Assembly: GCA_002751075.1 (NCBI GenBank)
Contig: NAOQ01000707.1
Location: forward strand, 20,235 to 35,146
From: Ichthyophonus hoferi
Lineage: Eukaryota; Opisthokonta; Ichthyosporea; Ichthyophonida; Ichthyophonidae
Length of the DNA: 14,912 nucleotides
Direction: 5' to 3'
Shown: in pieces, positions 1 through 9,704 of the stretch
Layout: each line of letters opens with the position of its first letter
How positions within the stretch are numbered: position 1 is the stretch's first letter
Translations under genes and position numbers: made by a program
Notes under the pieces: model-generated
Seen by the model: only the letters and a program-made list of their open reading frames with translations
What the model was told of the DNA's origin: nothing
The model's database searches: none

Positions 1-24
1 TTTTTTTTTTTTTTTTTTTTTTTT
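1..24. repeat. Poly-T run at window start
   Basis: Twenty-four consecutive T at the left edge, inside the intron that ends at 159. It may be part of a longer homopolymer or simply the point where an assembly broke. The rest of 25-159 is intron sequence with a pyrimidine-rich tract before the acceptor. Confidence 0.9.
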
Positions 25-159
25 ATAGCTCTTTCCTCTCTTTTAGAAGAATACAGGAATTTAAAATGTTTATATCCATGTATGTACATGCATGCGTGCA
101 CAGTAAAATAAAAATACACGGTTTAGCTAACATTACTTTCTCTTTTTCCATCAATCCAG

Positions 160-3100
160 AACACTAAAGAGATTGATATTGGAGAGTTTGCCCCTGCTAT
201 CGTTGGCCGTGGTATGTATAACATTTTTTATTTATTTTCAAATTTTTATATTTAAAAGATCTAACATCTAGAGTTAATCAATCTTGATATATTAACTGTG
301 GATTTGGTCTTACTCATGCTCGCTTCATAAGAAGTTCATAACTATATGCTATAAATAGATATCAATTCACTCTAGCTGTCATGTTATTATTATTCTCACG
401 TATATTTATCGTCACACATCTAGGCCACCATTGTATACGTACATATACATTTCATCATATTTTGTTATATTATACCTACTAATCCATCTCTCACCTTCAG
501 GTGGTGCGGTTATTAATGGTATTCGTGACCTCTCTGGTGCCAAGCTCGATATTGACAAGGAGACCCATACTATTAAAATTACTGGTCTTCGCGTATGTAC
601 CCTCTAGCCTGCTTGATTTACACAGTCTTAATCTCACATAAAATCATATCTATATAATATATAATTAGTCACTAACTAGTCCGGCTGTGATTCGTTGTCT
701 CCAATTAAATCCTTAGTGAAAAACCCTGGTTAAAACTAGCAACCACTTATACAAGACATAATGCAAATACTTGCACATAAACCATAAACACTATCATTTA
801 TTAACCAATTTTTGATTCGCTATCATTACGATTGCTACATTAACTTCATATGTATACACTCTTATGCCTTGTCTTTACAATGGCTATGCTATATCAGCGT
901 ATTACCTCATACGTCTATCGTGTCTATTAGCATATGTCTTGATACGCGTTGTCTTTCTCCAAGTACAGATTGTATCTATACACATTGTATTAGTATGTAT
1001 TTTCGTCTTTAAATGCAGTATATCTATCTTATCATATATCTTGTCTTTATTATGATACATTTGCGTGTCTTTCTTTTAGAACATAATATAGTTAAGCTAT
1101 AGTCGCTGTAATAATATTTACTTTTTTCAAGAAAACCGACCAACTACTCATCATGTGCACATACCTATTCATATTACTGCACAACCTTTTATCTTACATA
1201 TGTTTATTCTACAGGAACAAATTGAGATTGCTACCGCTGAGATTAACAACATTATGCACCCACCTCCTCCCGAGTCTATGCGTGAGTAATATTATATAAA
1301 TAGCGCATTGTTTCTATTAATGATAGTGTATGTATATATGCCGGTTGTAATTGAATGGACATAGGTATCCACTTTGACAACCAAGGTAACCATAGTAACA
1401 TGATAACTAGGGTTTGTATGAGTATATAAAAGCCACACATTACTAATTTTATTCTCGTTGATCTCCCATCTCACATGCGCACTTTTTTTTTGACAAACCT
1501 CGATACACTAGAAAAAAACAAACAAACAGAATTTTTTTTTAATATTTTCCAGTTATCATGGTAACTATGATGACTAAGTTATGTGAAAATTTGGAAACCA
1601 CACATTGCCAATTTTATTGTCTTTCATACCCTCTCCCTCACATCTACACCATTTGTCTTCCTTATTGAATATTTACCAGAGCTCCATGTAATATAGCAAG
1701 CTGACATGCTGTACAATTCAAAATTTTCCATTTTCTAGTTGTTCTCGAGAACATTGACCCCAGGATGATCTATGCTGTCCTAGGCAAGCAGGGAGCCACC
1801 GTTAGGTATAATATATTATTCTCTCAATATCTTGTGTTTTGTTATTTCCTATATGTATATGAAGTTTTCAAGGGAGTGCATTTATTTATCTCACGGTATA
1901 TGTGCCACATATATAGAGGACTTTCCCAGTATTTCTTTACTAGAGAATGAGGTATAGATGGTTATGTAATGCGGGAACGATATGATAAAGACCCGGAGTA
2001 TAATGTAATATAATGTAACATAACAACATAAGATCATAAGGCATAATAGCATAATATAATAACACAACACGGCACAGCACCAAGAATTTAAAATTACAAT
2101 ATGTACTTCAATATAGAGGGTAGATGTATGTAATTGGAAGTTTGCGTACTTTTATGGTGGCTTACCCTGTACCTCTTTACCACCATAGGGAGATTCAGAT
2201 GTCTACCGGAGCTAAGATTGACCTTGACAGAACCAAGAAGACTATTTCTATCTCTGGAAAGCAGGCTGAGGTTATGGAAGCACATATTTTAATCCAACAA
2301 GTATGTATGTTTGTGCATGTTAAGTGTATGTGTTCGTTTTGTTACGGTTTATGGTTTGTTGTTGAGGGGATTTGGTCTCTGACCGTGTTTCCTTACACTT
2401 TATTATTTTGTTTATATATGTAATCAATATATATATATAATGTACGGATATAATATAATATAGTACATTGTAATGCCACATAATATGGTATAATACAATA
2501 CAATGCAATACAATACAGTGTAACATAATATTAACTCCCACCTTCCTGTAGGTGATCACGGACAACAACCACTTCACCATCTTGGAGCTTAACAGTGCAG
2601 ACATCAGCCTTGTACTAGGTACTGGTGGAGAGACTATCCGCCGTATTACCCAAGAGACCGATGCTCGTCTCGATATCGAAAGAGATGCCGGTGCTGCTAT
2701 TGTCCGCATTTCTGGTACTCGGGTAGGTTATACCGCACTGTGCTGTACTATACTGTATTGTGTTATACTATAGGTATATGTATATAATATAGTCATTGCT
2801 GTCATGTTCTTCATCTTTTTCGTTCTTAAATTTAATATATATGACATGTTATGGGTTTTCATAGCTTTCCATACATATCTAATACAACACATTACGCTAA
2901 ACCCTTAGTCATATTTCTTTTATTATCCATGGTTGGGCTAGTGGCTGTTAATAGATGCTATTTGATTAGTAATTTATATTTGTAATATAAGACATTCAAA
3001 CACTCATTTGAACACTGCTATACTGTACATAAACTTACCATTATCTTTCTCTTTCTTATAGGAAAATGTTGAGATCGCTAAGGCCATGGTTGAGAAGGTT

Positions 3101-4674
3101 CTCTCCGAGCCTCCTCCAATGCCCAAGATTGGCAAGGTACGATGCTACCCTACTCTAGCCTATCTATCTAGCGTACACGTCTAGCTAATATACTTATTCT
3201 CACAGTATTAATATCTAAACAGACAAACTGCGCCTTCTTATGCTTACAATAAAAGTTGTTGTATTTGTATTTCCCTATTGCTAGTAGACATCTTTCAGTC
3301 TCTTTTCAATAGAATTCAAAGCAAGAGCTGATGGCCTACTCCAGATATAGATATATATACCTGCCAGAATGAATAACTTAAAGCCAGTCTATGTGATATA
3401 TATCGCACAATTGCCATTGGTTCATAAATTTACATGTACTATATTACAGGGCGAGTCACTCCGCGAGGTTGAGCTAGGTGTAGCTGTGGGCTCTGTGATT
3501 GGCGCTGCTGGTGCCAACATCAACAAGCTTCAGGTTGGTTTTCCTTGTATATACCATTTGATGATTCAGGTGGTAGTTAGCATAACATACTACTCATAAC
3601 CAGATGTAATGTACAGTACGTCAATATCTATTTGCACTCTAGCCTATGACTTTATGATAAACACCATGATTATGCTAACCACCTCTCCCCTTCTCTTCCA
3701 TTTCCCACTGTTCTCTACATATGCATATATAGACTTCTACTGGTGCTAAGATTGAGATTCCCCGTGGTTCCACCATGTGCCGTGTGTATGGTAAGACTAG
3801 CTCTGTAGAGTTGGCCTGTGTGGAGTTGGAAAAGATCGTTGAGAGAGTTAAGGAGCTCGAGGAGAAGAAGGTTAAGGTAGCTGCTGCTCAGGCCGCTCAG
3901 GCCGCTATGGCCCCTGTTGTCGCTCCCGTAAGTCTACACACACACATATGCTAACTGTCCTATGTATCTCTAGCTTACGGGTTTCTTGTATAAAAATATT
4001 CTATATTTAGTGTAATGATCTGTTTTCCGGGCGAAGATAAGTTTTGAAACTCTGAGAAGGGAAAGTAGAAGCCAAGTTTGTATAGGGAAGGGAGTTGGGT
4101 TCTTGTTCTTCTGTGTTGCTTGTTACACATACATACACAGATAAATATATATATATATACTTTTGGATTGGTGGTAAATCATGGAAATAATGTAGTATTA
4201 TAGTTGGGTTTGTTTGATCTAGTAATGCATTACTTTTAAAAGTTATTATTACGGCCAATAGTAATATGGAAAATAATGGCGTGATGTTGAGAATATGCGA
4301 TATAATTGGTTATTTAAGTAACATTTATTACTTTTAGTATTAATTTTATTATTGTAATGATAATTATACTTACCAATTTACACAGTAATAGTCCAAAAGT
4401 CGACTGTAAAATTGAGCCATTGATTCGTTATATATCACACTGTACGCGTGTTTTGTACTGGCACGTGTGAGATAACGATTGATGTAGCGTGTTTTAATAA
4501 ACTAAATAAGATGAGATACCTATAGGGTAGGAATGATAAACGTTGATTGTGAATGATATGAACAGCAATATAGTACATATACTAAATGTGCGCTGTCTTT
4601 CACAGGAGGAGGTGCAGGCAAGCTGGGGAACCGGAGGAACCTGGGGCGGAGCTGATGATGCTGAAGCCTGGTAA
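160..4674 (+). CDS. Tandem KH-domain RNA-binding protein, vigilin-like (C-terminal part, 10 exons, 5' partial)
   Basis: Seen: ten exons joined by GT-AG introns with matching phases: 160-211, 501-592, 1215-1281, 1739-1805, 2189-2300, 2552-2722, 3062-3136, 3450-3533, 3733-3927 and 4606-4674 (TAA). They give 327 residues. Four type I KH repeats follow each other with short linkers; their GxxG loops are GRGG (visible residues 16-19), GKQG (86-89), GTGG (153-156) and GAAG (230-233), each followed by a helix and a G-A-K/R-hydrophobic-D/E strand. Linkers are proline-rich (MHPPPPES, SEPPPMPK). After the last KH come a charged helix with an Ala/Gln-rich stretch (about 265-300) and a tail with WGTGGTWGG ending in DDAEAW. 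Known: vigilin/Scp160 proteins are arrays of KH domains that bind mRNA at ribosomes and the ER. Inference: this is the C-terminal end of such a protein; an acceptor at 159 shows that exons lie upstream. A FUBP-type four-KH protein is the main alternative, though its KH linkers are usually longer. Confidence 0.9.
1388..1643. repeat. Diverged direct repeat inside a KH-gene intron (two copies of about 89 bp)
   Basis: Copy 1 is about 1388-1476 and copy 2 about 1556-1643, offset by about 168 bp. Shared blocks in order are a CATRGTAAC..ATGAT.ACTA core, CCACACATT followed by ..AATTTTATT, and a terminal TCACAT. In the best block, GCCACACATTACTAATTTT against ACCACACATTGCCAATTTT, only a few positions differ. 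Both lie in the intron 1282-1738. Copy 2 also has local dyad symmetry at its start (AGTTATCAT and ATGATGACT, 8 of 9 pairs). It looks like an old tandem segmental duplication; no transposon ends are visible. Confidence 0.7.
1975..2085. repeat. Degenerate AT-rich pentamer repeat in intron
   Basis: Loose repetition of ATAATGTAAC, ATAAC and CATAA words fills the second half of the intron 1806-2188. The units are too diverged for a clean period. The short frames on the minus strand here arise from the repeat and are not genes. Confidence 0.6.
2440..2535. repeat. Degenerate (ATACA)n-type repeat upstream of the third-KH exon
   Basis: Words such as ATACAATACAATGCAATAC recur with a period of about 5 in the intron 2301-2551. 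Read on the minus strand it yields a repetitive low-complexity frame, which I treat as an artefact. A sequence of the same class lies in the next intron in inverted orientation. Confidence 0.65.
2733..2775. repeat. Degenerate (TACTG/TATTG)n repeat just after a donor site
   Basis: It begins about 10 nt downstream of the donor at 2723 and contains GCTGTACTATACTGTATTG. The word ACTGTATTGT here is the exact reverse complement of ACAATACAGT at about 2511-2520, so the 171-nt exon 2552-2722 is bracketed by short inverted copies of one repeat class. Confidence 0.6.
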
Positions 4675-5051
4675 AAAGTTAAATGGCTATTAGCCAATTA
4701 GCAAATCCGTTTAAATACCGTTAATTGATGGCCATTATATCATAATGGGTATAATGAAGCCACAGATAAAGATTAATAGGGTCTGCTCTGGACCATATTA
4801 TGTCTGTTATCATTAATTGACAGAGTGTACGTTGTAAAATTATGAAATGTAACTGATTGGTACTTTAGGGTCCCCATACAATCAGTAGTGTTAATAGTAA
4901 TAATCTCAAACGGGGGGAGATTATAGAAAAATACTTAGCATATGATATGGTTGTACATATTAAATAACCAATTATTCCATTTGCTTATTGACCTTTAATT
5001 TATTTTTATAATTATATTGGTTTAAATTGACTTCGGGTTTTGTACATTTTA

Positions 5052-5057
5052 AATAAA
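5052..5057 (+). terminator. Possible polyadenylation signal of the KH gene
   Basis: AATAAA about 380 nt past the TAA at 4672-4674. In AT-rich DNA the hexamer is common by chance, so this is only the first perfect match on the correct strand. Confidence 0.2.
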
Positions 5058-6119
5058 CCATATTATTATCTTTAGTGACATGTTAAGTTCTCTTATCTAT
5101 GCATAGCTTGTATATTAATTACATCACTGTTGTGAAGTATAATGTTACAGTCCACTTGGTAAGATTCAGTTTGTTAGATTAATATCTCTATTATATGTTA
5201 ACATGTTTACAAAGACAACCTTAGTGTACATAAGTAAGTATATATATACACTTATATTTACAGGTTTCAGTAAGATAAATTTTGCGCCAAATCATTACTG
5301 ATTGTTGTTTACACCAGTTTTGCTTGCTAAAAAGATCTTTTTCACTGATGATTTTCTACTTATTATGGCAATTAGGGTTTAGTTTTTATAGGGAAATATC
5401 TTTTTTGCGGTATGAGATGATAATGTATATATTAGATCGAATGGCAAATGCTCATTTCGCACTTATGCAAGTGGTAGGAATAATAATAAGCCATTACATA
5501 ACCCCCTTCTATCTTGTTGTAGTATCGGTATATAGCCGTTTACCCACCCTACCCATCATACGCAAGGATACTGTGAGGGGTTAAATGATACTATCACGTA
5601 CGGGCTAGCTTATATGTATTATCATTGGATATTTAGTAATTATAACTAGTCGGATTAACAACATTGGTCAAGGAATTCAACTTATATTTAAACGGATTTA
5701 TGTCTTGTTCATAATATATATATCCAATCATCTCTTCAAACTTTATTAATCGCCAAATAATAGTTTAAATTGAGAATTTAATTAGCCCATAATCGCTAAC
5801 AAAAGTGGTTAGTCGCTACTGGCATGTTTACATTACATGGCAACAAATGGAATATATTAAAATTCCTTATTAATCCGATTAATCTCTTCTATTGGTATAT
5901 AATCATTGGAAAATCGTTAACTAAATGCCAATCAAATTATCAAAATATTCGAATGAACCACAGTAGTCTAATAAATTAAGATATGTCTTCAATCACTACA
6001 TAGTTGGACTGTAATCTCGGTTCAAGGAAGATCAGATTAGCCTTTTATGGTACAGAAGTGGTATTAACAAAGGCAGACCAATTAGTTAACTTAATACTAA
6101 CACCATTTTATCATTAACA

Positions 6120-6150
6120 TGTGCTTTAAAGCACAACTCCTATTGGAGGG
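6120..6150. repeat. 16-bp perfect palindrome followed by a small hairpin
   Basis: Positions 6120-6135 read TGTGCTTTAAAGCACA, identical to their own reverse complement. Immediately after, CTCC-TATT-GGAG forms a 4-bp stem with a 4-nt loop that contains an ATTGG pentamer. The pair sits in the spacer with no gene nearby; role unknown. Confidence 0.75.
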
Positions 6151-6493
6151 CCACTGTATATATATTAATACAATAAACCTATTATCTCGTCAGATTACTC
6201 ATAATAATTAACAAGATGATATATATACTACATTATTGGTGTAGTTGCTTACTCTATTTACATACCTTTTTCTTTCTATAATTTATACTGGCACCAACGC
6301 TATATAACTAACACGTTGCATATATACCTATACCTATACCTATATGTATATAAATATCATATATCTATATAGGTTTATACAGTATTTTATATATTTTTTC
6401 CCTTTCAACACAAATCCTAAGTACTTACCCAATATTCATTACTATTTCCATCTGAACATAAATAAACCACAGTATATCTTTCTATCATATTGC

Positions 6494-6551
6494 CTTATCT
6501 AGCCTAACCTCATATCAACCACAGAAGGACCTATAAGCCAATCTAGATAAG
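6494..6551. repeat. Inverted repeat with 9-bp perfect arms
   Basis: CTTATCTAG at 6494-6502 and its exact complement CTAGATAAG at 6543-6551 are separated by 40 nt. It might fold in RNA or be the remnant of a small non-autonomous element, but no target-site duplication is evident. Confidence 0.5.
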
Positions 6552-6784
6552 ACATAGTTGGCTGTATCGTCATTATCATCTACAGTGCAGCATTCAACTC
6601 TTCTCTTCTAACTTCTAATATGCACACACGACATTAATTTAATGACTTAAATAATTTGTATTATTATCTCGCTCAGACATGTTTGGTCTGAATAGTATTA
6701 CTATTGGTACTGCCTTATTGTATATGATTAAGTAAGAATTAAGATGATATGAGTGGTTAGATATCACTCTTACATGATGTACGC

Positions 6785-6810
6785 ATATATATATATATAT
6801 ATATATATAT
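6785..6810. repeat. AT dinucleotide microsatellite
   Basis: Thirteen uninterrupted AT units. It produces the repetitive Tyr-Ile stretch in a minus-strand frame that is not a gene. Confidence 0.95.
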
Positions 6811-7305
6811 GAATGACTCCCTTTATTGGGAGGCAACATATTTGGCGGGGCACAGAAATAGACTGACACATACACATACCTATCTACCTACTTACGTACA
6901 CACCTCAAATCCATTATTGTACAACTAGAAATTAACTCCTTCCAACTTACACATATACACTTTAAATCATTCATAGGCTATATTATTTATGGTGTAGTAA
7001 TAGCTAGAGCATAGTAAGAAAATAACTACAATAATATATATATGGCGTACTAATACTACTATTAGCCAATATAAAACCATCTTTATAAATTATATTCGCC
7101 CTAATTTAATTAACAATTCTATATTACTGGTATATGTATGCATGTGATATAATAAGAGGTTGGTAATAATAGTATAATCGTTATTATTGCTACAAAGCAT
7201 GTTTTTGCGTATTATATACATAGTCCATTTTCCTGCTAATAAATAGAATATAAAAATAATAACACTTAAAAACTAAGAATTTAGAACAATTGTCGGTGGA
7301 TGTGT

Positions 7306-7360
7306 ACAAAAAGAGGTAGAGGTAGAGAAAGAGAAAAAGAGAGAGAGAGAAAGAAGATGG
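7306..7360. repeat. Purine-rich tract (GGTAGA / GAGA)
   Basis: A nearly all-purine stretch on the plus strand built from GAGGTAGA and GAGAGA words, in spacer about 380 nt beyond the stop of the small membrane-protein gene. Confidence 0.8.
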
Positions 7361-7412
7361 TAAGATATACTTATCGATTAGTTAAAACAGGTTTCACATG
7401 CAAACATAAAGG

Positions 7413-7418
7413 TTTATT
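7413..7418 (-). terminator. Possible polyadenylation signal of the small membrane-protein gene
   Basis: AATAAA on the minus strand, about 320 nt past the TGA at 7741-7739. Only a hexamer match, so weak. Confidence 0.2.
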
Positions 7419-7738
7419 AAACAATAATATTAGTCCATAACTTCAGGTATTCTTTTACACCCTCAACACTATACCAATAATAGCCGTTGTTCATTACCTT
7501 GGATGTCATTGAAACAATATTCAAAAGAATTATGAAAAACCAAGTAATGGAGATAAAAGAAAAAATAATAACATAGAATGGGTGAAAGGCATGATAAACA
7601 CATTCTAATAATCTTATAGATTGCAGTCCATTCTCATGACTACTCTGGGAGGAGGAGCCGTACATTACTTCATAAAGAGATAGTGACTATACTATTTACG
7701 CACATAATATCTTTGTACCCGGACTATAATCCCATGTT

Positions 7739-7921
7739 TCATTCGTCTTTCTTAGTGGTAGAGGAGACCTCCTGCTCTCCTTCCTTCTCTTTCCCATCCC
7801 CATAGTTGGTCAGATAGTATTCCTTGGCTGGCTTGAAAACATACTCCATAAACAGATACACCACAAAGAAGGTGTAGAGGCTATTGATGAAGGACGCAGT
7901 GAGATTGGGTTCTTCCGCCAT
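7739..7921 (-). CDS. Small single-pass membrane protein, 60 residues, family not recognised
   Basis: Seen: an ATG-to-TGA frame starting MAEEPNLTASF. A hydrophobic span at about residues 11-29 (FINSLYTFFVVYLFMEYVF) is followed by KPAKEYY and a hydrophilic, Lys/Glu-rich tail ending SSTTKKDE. The frame stands out from its AT-rich surroundings by near 50% GC (eye estimate), much like the exons of the two large genes; neighbouring frames of equal length lack this. I chose the ATG at 7921 because the GC-rich segment and charged N-terminus start there; an upstream in-frame ATG would add a leader of AT-rich, intron-like composition. Inference: a small integral membrane protein with a short N-terminus, one helix and a charged tail; the short positive flank after the helix would suggest that side is cytosolic. 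Small subunits of mitochondrial or ER complexes look like this, but I cannot assign one. It could also be the last exon of a longer gene. Confidence 0.55.
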   Translation of the reverse strand: MAEEPNLTASFINSLYTFFVVYLFMEYVFKPAKEYYLTNYGDGKEKEGEQEVSSTTKKDE

Positions 7922-8072
7922 ATTGCTTGTATAGGTAAATAGGATGTAAGGTATCAAGTGTAGGTAATAGGTTATCATGCAGTTTATTTATAATAATTCA
8001 CGTTATTTTTTATGCTTGCTAGCACATCAATCAATCTAAATATTTTTTAAATATTGTTTAAATTTCAGTAAT

Positions 8073-8160
8073 TATCCCGTAAATTTCTTAAATATCCCAA
8101 GGAGAATTACATAGCTCATATAAATATACCATAAATTGCAATCAATATCCCATAAATTTC
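8073..8160. repeat. Three loose copies of TATCCCRTAAATTTC
   Basis: Seen at 8073-8087, 8125-8139 (TATACCATAAATTGC) and 8145-8160. Spacing is irregular, so this is a small local repeat and not a regular array. Confidence 0.45.
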
Positions 8161-8380
8161 ACAAAATTTCACATTCATTGAATATTATAACTATCCCACC
8201 ACTATCTCATGTGTTTTCTCTTAATAACACCATTAGCGTACATATTAATGATTCTTAGGATATATAGGTGCTATATAGGTATTTTAATTGGATAATCAAA
8301 AGATGAGCTAGGGGGGACCGATTTGATCCGTGATCCATGATTCGGAGATTACGACCCATTTTGTAGGCAGATTAGAATAT

Positions 8381-8405
8381 GATTGGTATTAAATTTAAAC
8401 CAATC
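8381..8405. repeat. Near-perfect palindrome with ATTGG/CCAAT arms
   Basis: GATTGGT at the left is matched by ACCAATC at the right around an AT-rich core (TTAAATTTAA), so most of the 25 positions pair. A further GGTTGG follows at about 8411-8416. It presents two CCAAT boxes in opposite orientation. Confidence 0.7.
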
Positions 8406-9444
8406 ATTACGGTTGGAAAAATTAGAATTATGAGTTATTTTTATGCAAATGATAAAAGGAGTTTATCTTAATTAGTCCTATTTTTTTTGGTGGAGCACCT
8501 GTTGAGCCTCCCTCTACAGTACTTCTGATTCCTTATTGATATTTTTATTGGCTTGTTATACCATTCAAACAAATCGATTGGCGACACAATCGTGAGTTCA
8601 GGGAAAACTTACAACCACCCATTACATCCATTTACAAGACCTATTGTCTAAATAAAGGTATTAAGAATGACATATTATTGGGCCTTGCTTTTAGTAGAAC
8701 CAATCCGATACCGGAAAACAGCAGAGAAACAATAAGAAAAAACTAACAAGAAAGTATATGAGCCATTCAGGACAGCAATGATCTTTGAAAGTGGCTTAAG
8801 AATAGTCCATGCATAAGTATTGTCGAATATACGAGCGCATCAAATAACATTAGGCTGGTACATATTATCTATACAACATTTTCTTGCTAATAAACTTCCA
8901 ACCTTTTATATTAATTAATTAAATGCCCTCTTCTCCAATAGTCTGAATTTGCAGCACATAACCTTACCGATAACAACCTAGAGATAACAATATAGCCTTC
9001 CCACCATAAATCATTCATGCAATTGTAAAACATTGGTGTAGCCTGTAGCAGGCACTCTTTCTCTACCTAATTATGCTACTATATGGTCCCTCCTATCCTA
9101 CTATTATATACTGTTTGCATTTCCATGTGCCCACAAGATCTAACTAATTCTCATCCAGTAAGAATCATTATAGCCTTTACAATCTAGCTTATGAAAATAC
9201 CATTTTTAAAATAAAACATATAACTGGACCCTGTCTATCATGATATTAGACCAATCAGTAAGGGCAGTGGTGAAGGAAAGATCTAATCATATAGACTATA
9301 GCACCCAAAAAGGTGATAAAAGAACACTGAAGAAGCACCACAGACCAATGACTAATAATAAAATAGAATCTTCAGTCTATTTAAGAACTAAACACCGTAC
9401 CATTGTCAATAAAAACACCAACCAGCACCTTTTAAATGAAGCCG

Positions 9445-9450
9445 TTTATT
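9445..9450 (-). terminator. Possible polyadenylation signal of ARP5
   Basis: AATAAA on the minus strand about 255 nt past the ARP5 stop codon. Weak, since it rests on the hexamer alone. Confidence 0.2.
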
Positions 9451-9704
9451 GGCTACAGTACTATATTACTAGCATAAAGATACCATGTACATTTGCAATA
9501 ATAATTGCTAATAATATTGAATGTTTATAACTATATAAAGAAATACCTAAATTAATTGGTTATTTCTGTTTCAACAATTCCTTATTTGAATCTAAGTAGT
9601 TTAGCATACATACGCTTCATCGTCCTGAAAATACATACTTAATAAAAATAAAACTAGTATTTGTTGTACTACAGTATATAGTGTAGAGTGTAGGGTGCAT
9701 ATGA

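Larger units (their letters stand above)
4675..7738. other. AT-rich spacer, no supportable gene
   Basis: About 3 kb between the stop of the KH gene and the stop of the small membrane-protein gene. Open frames of 60-100 codons occur on both strands, but all have spacer-like composition and no recognisable domain, and frames of this length are expected by chance at this base composition. It holds the 3' untranslated region of the KH gene, an AT dinucleotide run, a purine-rich tract, two palindromic elements and many CCAAT/ATTGG pentamers. A short GC-richer patch at 7620-7680 is the only part that could hide an unrecognised exon. Confidence 0.7.
7922..9704. other. AT-rich spacer between the small gene and ARP5
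   Basis: About 1.8 kb. It contains the presumed upstream region of the small minus-strand gene, where an AT-rich TATAAAT-like stretch lies near 7990, and the 3' flank of ARP5. Three loose copies of a TATCCCRTAAATTTC word occur at 8073-8087, 8125-8139 and 8145-8160. A 25-bp near-palindrome is at 8381-8405. CCAAT/ATTGG pentamers are dense. No coding region was convincing; the 96-codon plus-strand frame at 9240-9530 has spacer composition and no domain. Confidence 0.65.

Noticed and set aside
1565-1705. Possible box C/D snoRNA (ATGATGA near 1565 and CTGA near 1700) in a KH-gene intron
   Set aside because: Boxes are about 135 nt apart, longer than usual, and the flanks do not pair into a terminal stem.
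5515-5578. Minus-strand patch that could be a last exon (acceptor-like CTCACAG, then SLRMMGRVGKRLY)
   Set aside because: No upstream partner exon is visible and the peptide is not recognised.
5282-5584. 100-codon plus-strand frame with hydrophobic stretches
   Set aside because: It begins at TTG, has spacer-like base composition and no recognisable domain; frames this long are expected by chance in DNA this AT-rich.
8255-8359. 34-codon minus-strand frame starting MGRNLRIMDHG in a slightly GC-rich patch
   Set aside because: Too short to judge, only its first half is GC-rich, and no splice sites or family support it.
9240-9530. 96-codon plus-strand frame
   Set aside because: Spacer-like composition, many rare-looking AT codons and no domain; it lies in the presumed 3' flank of ARP5.
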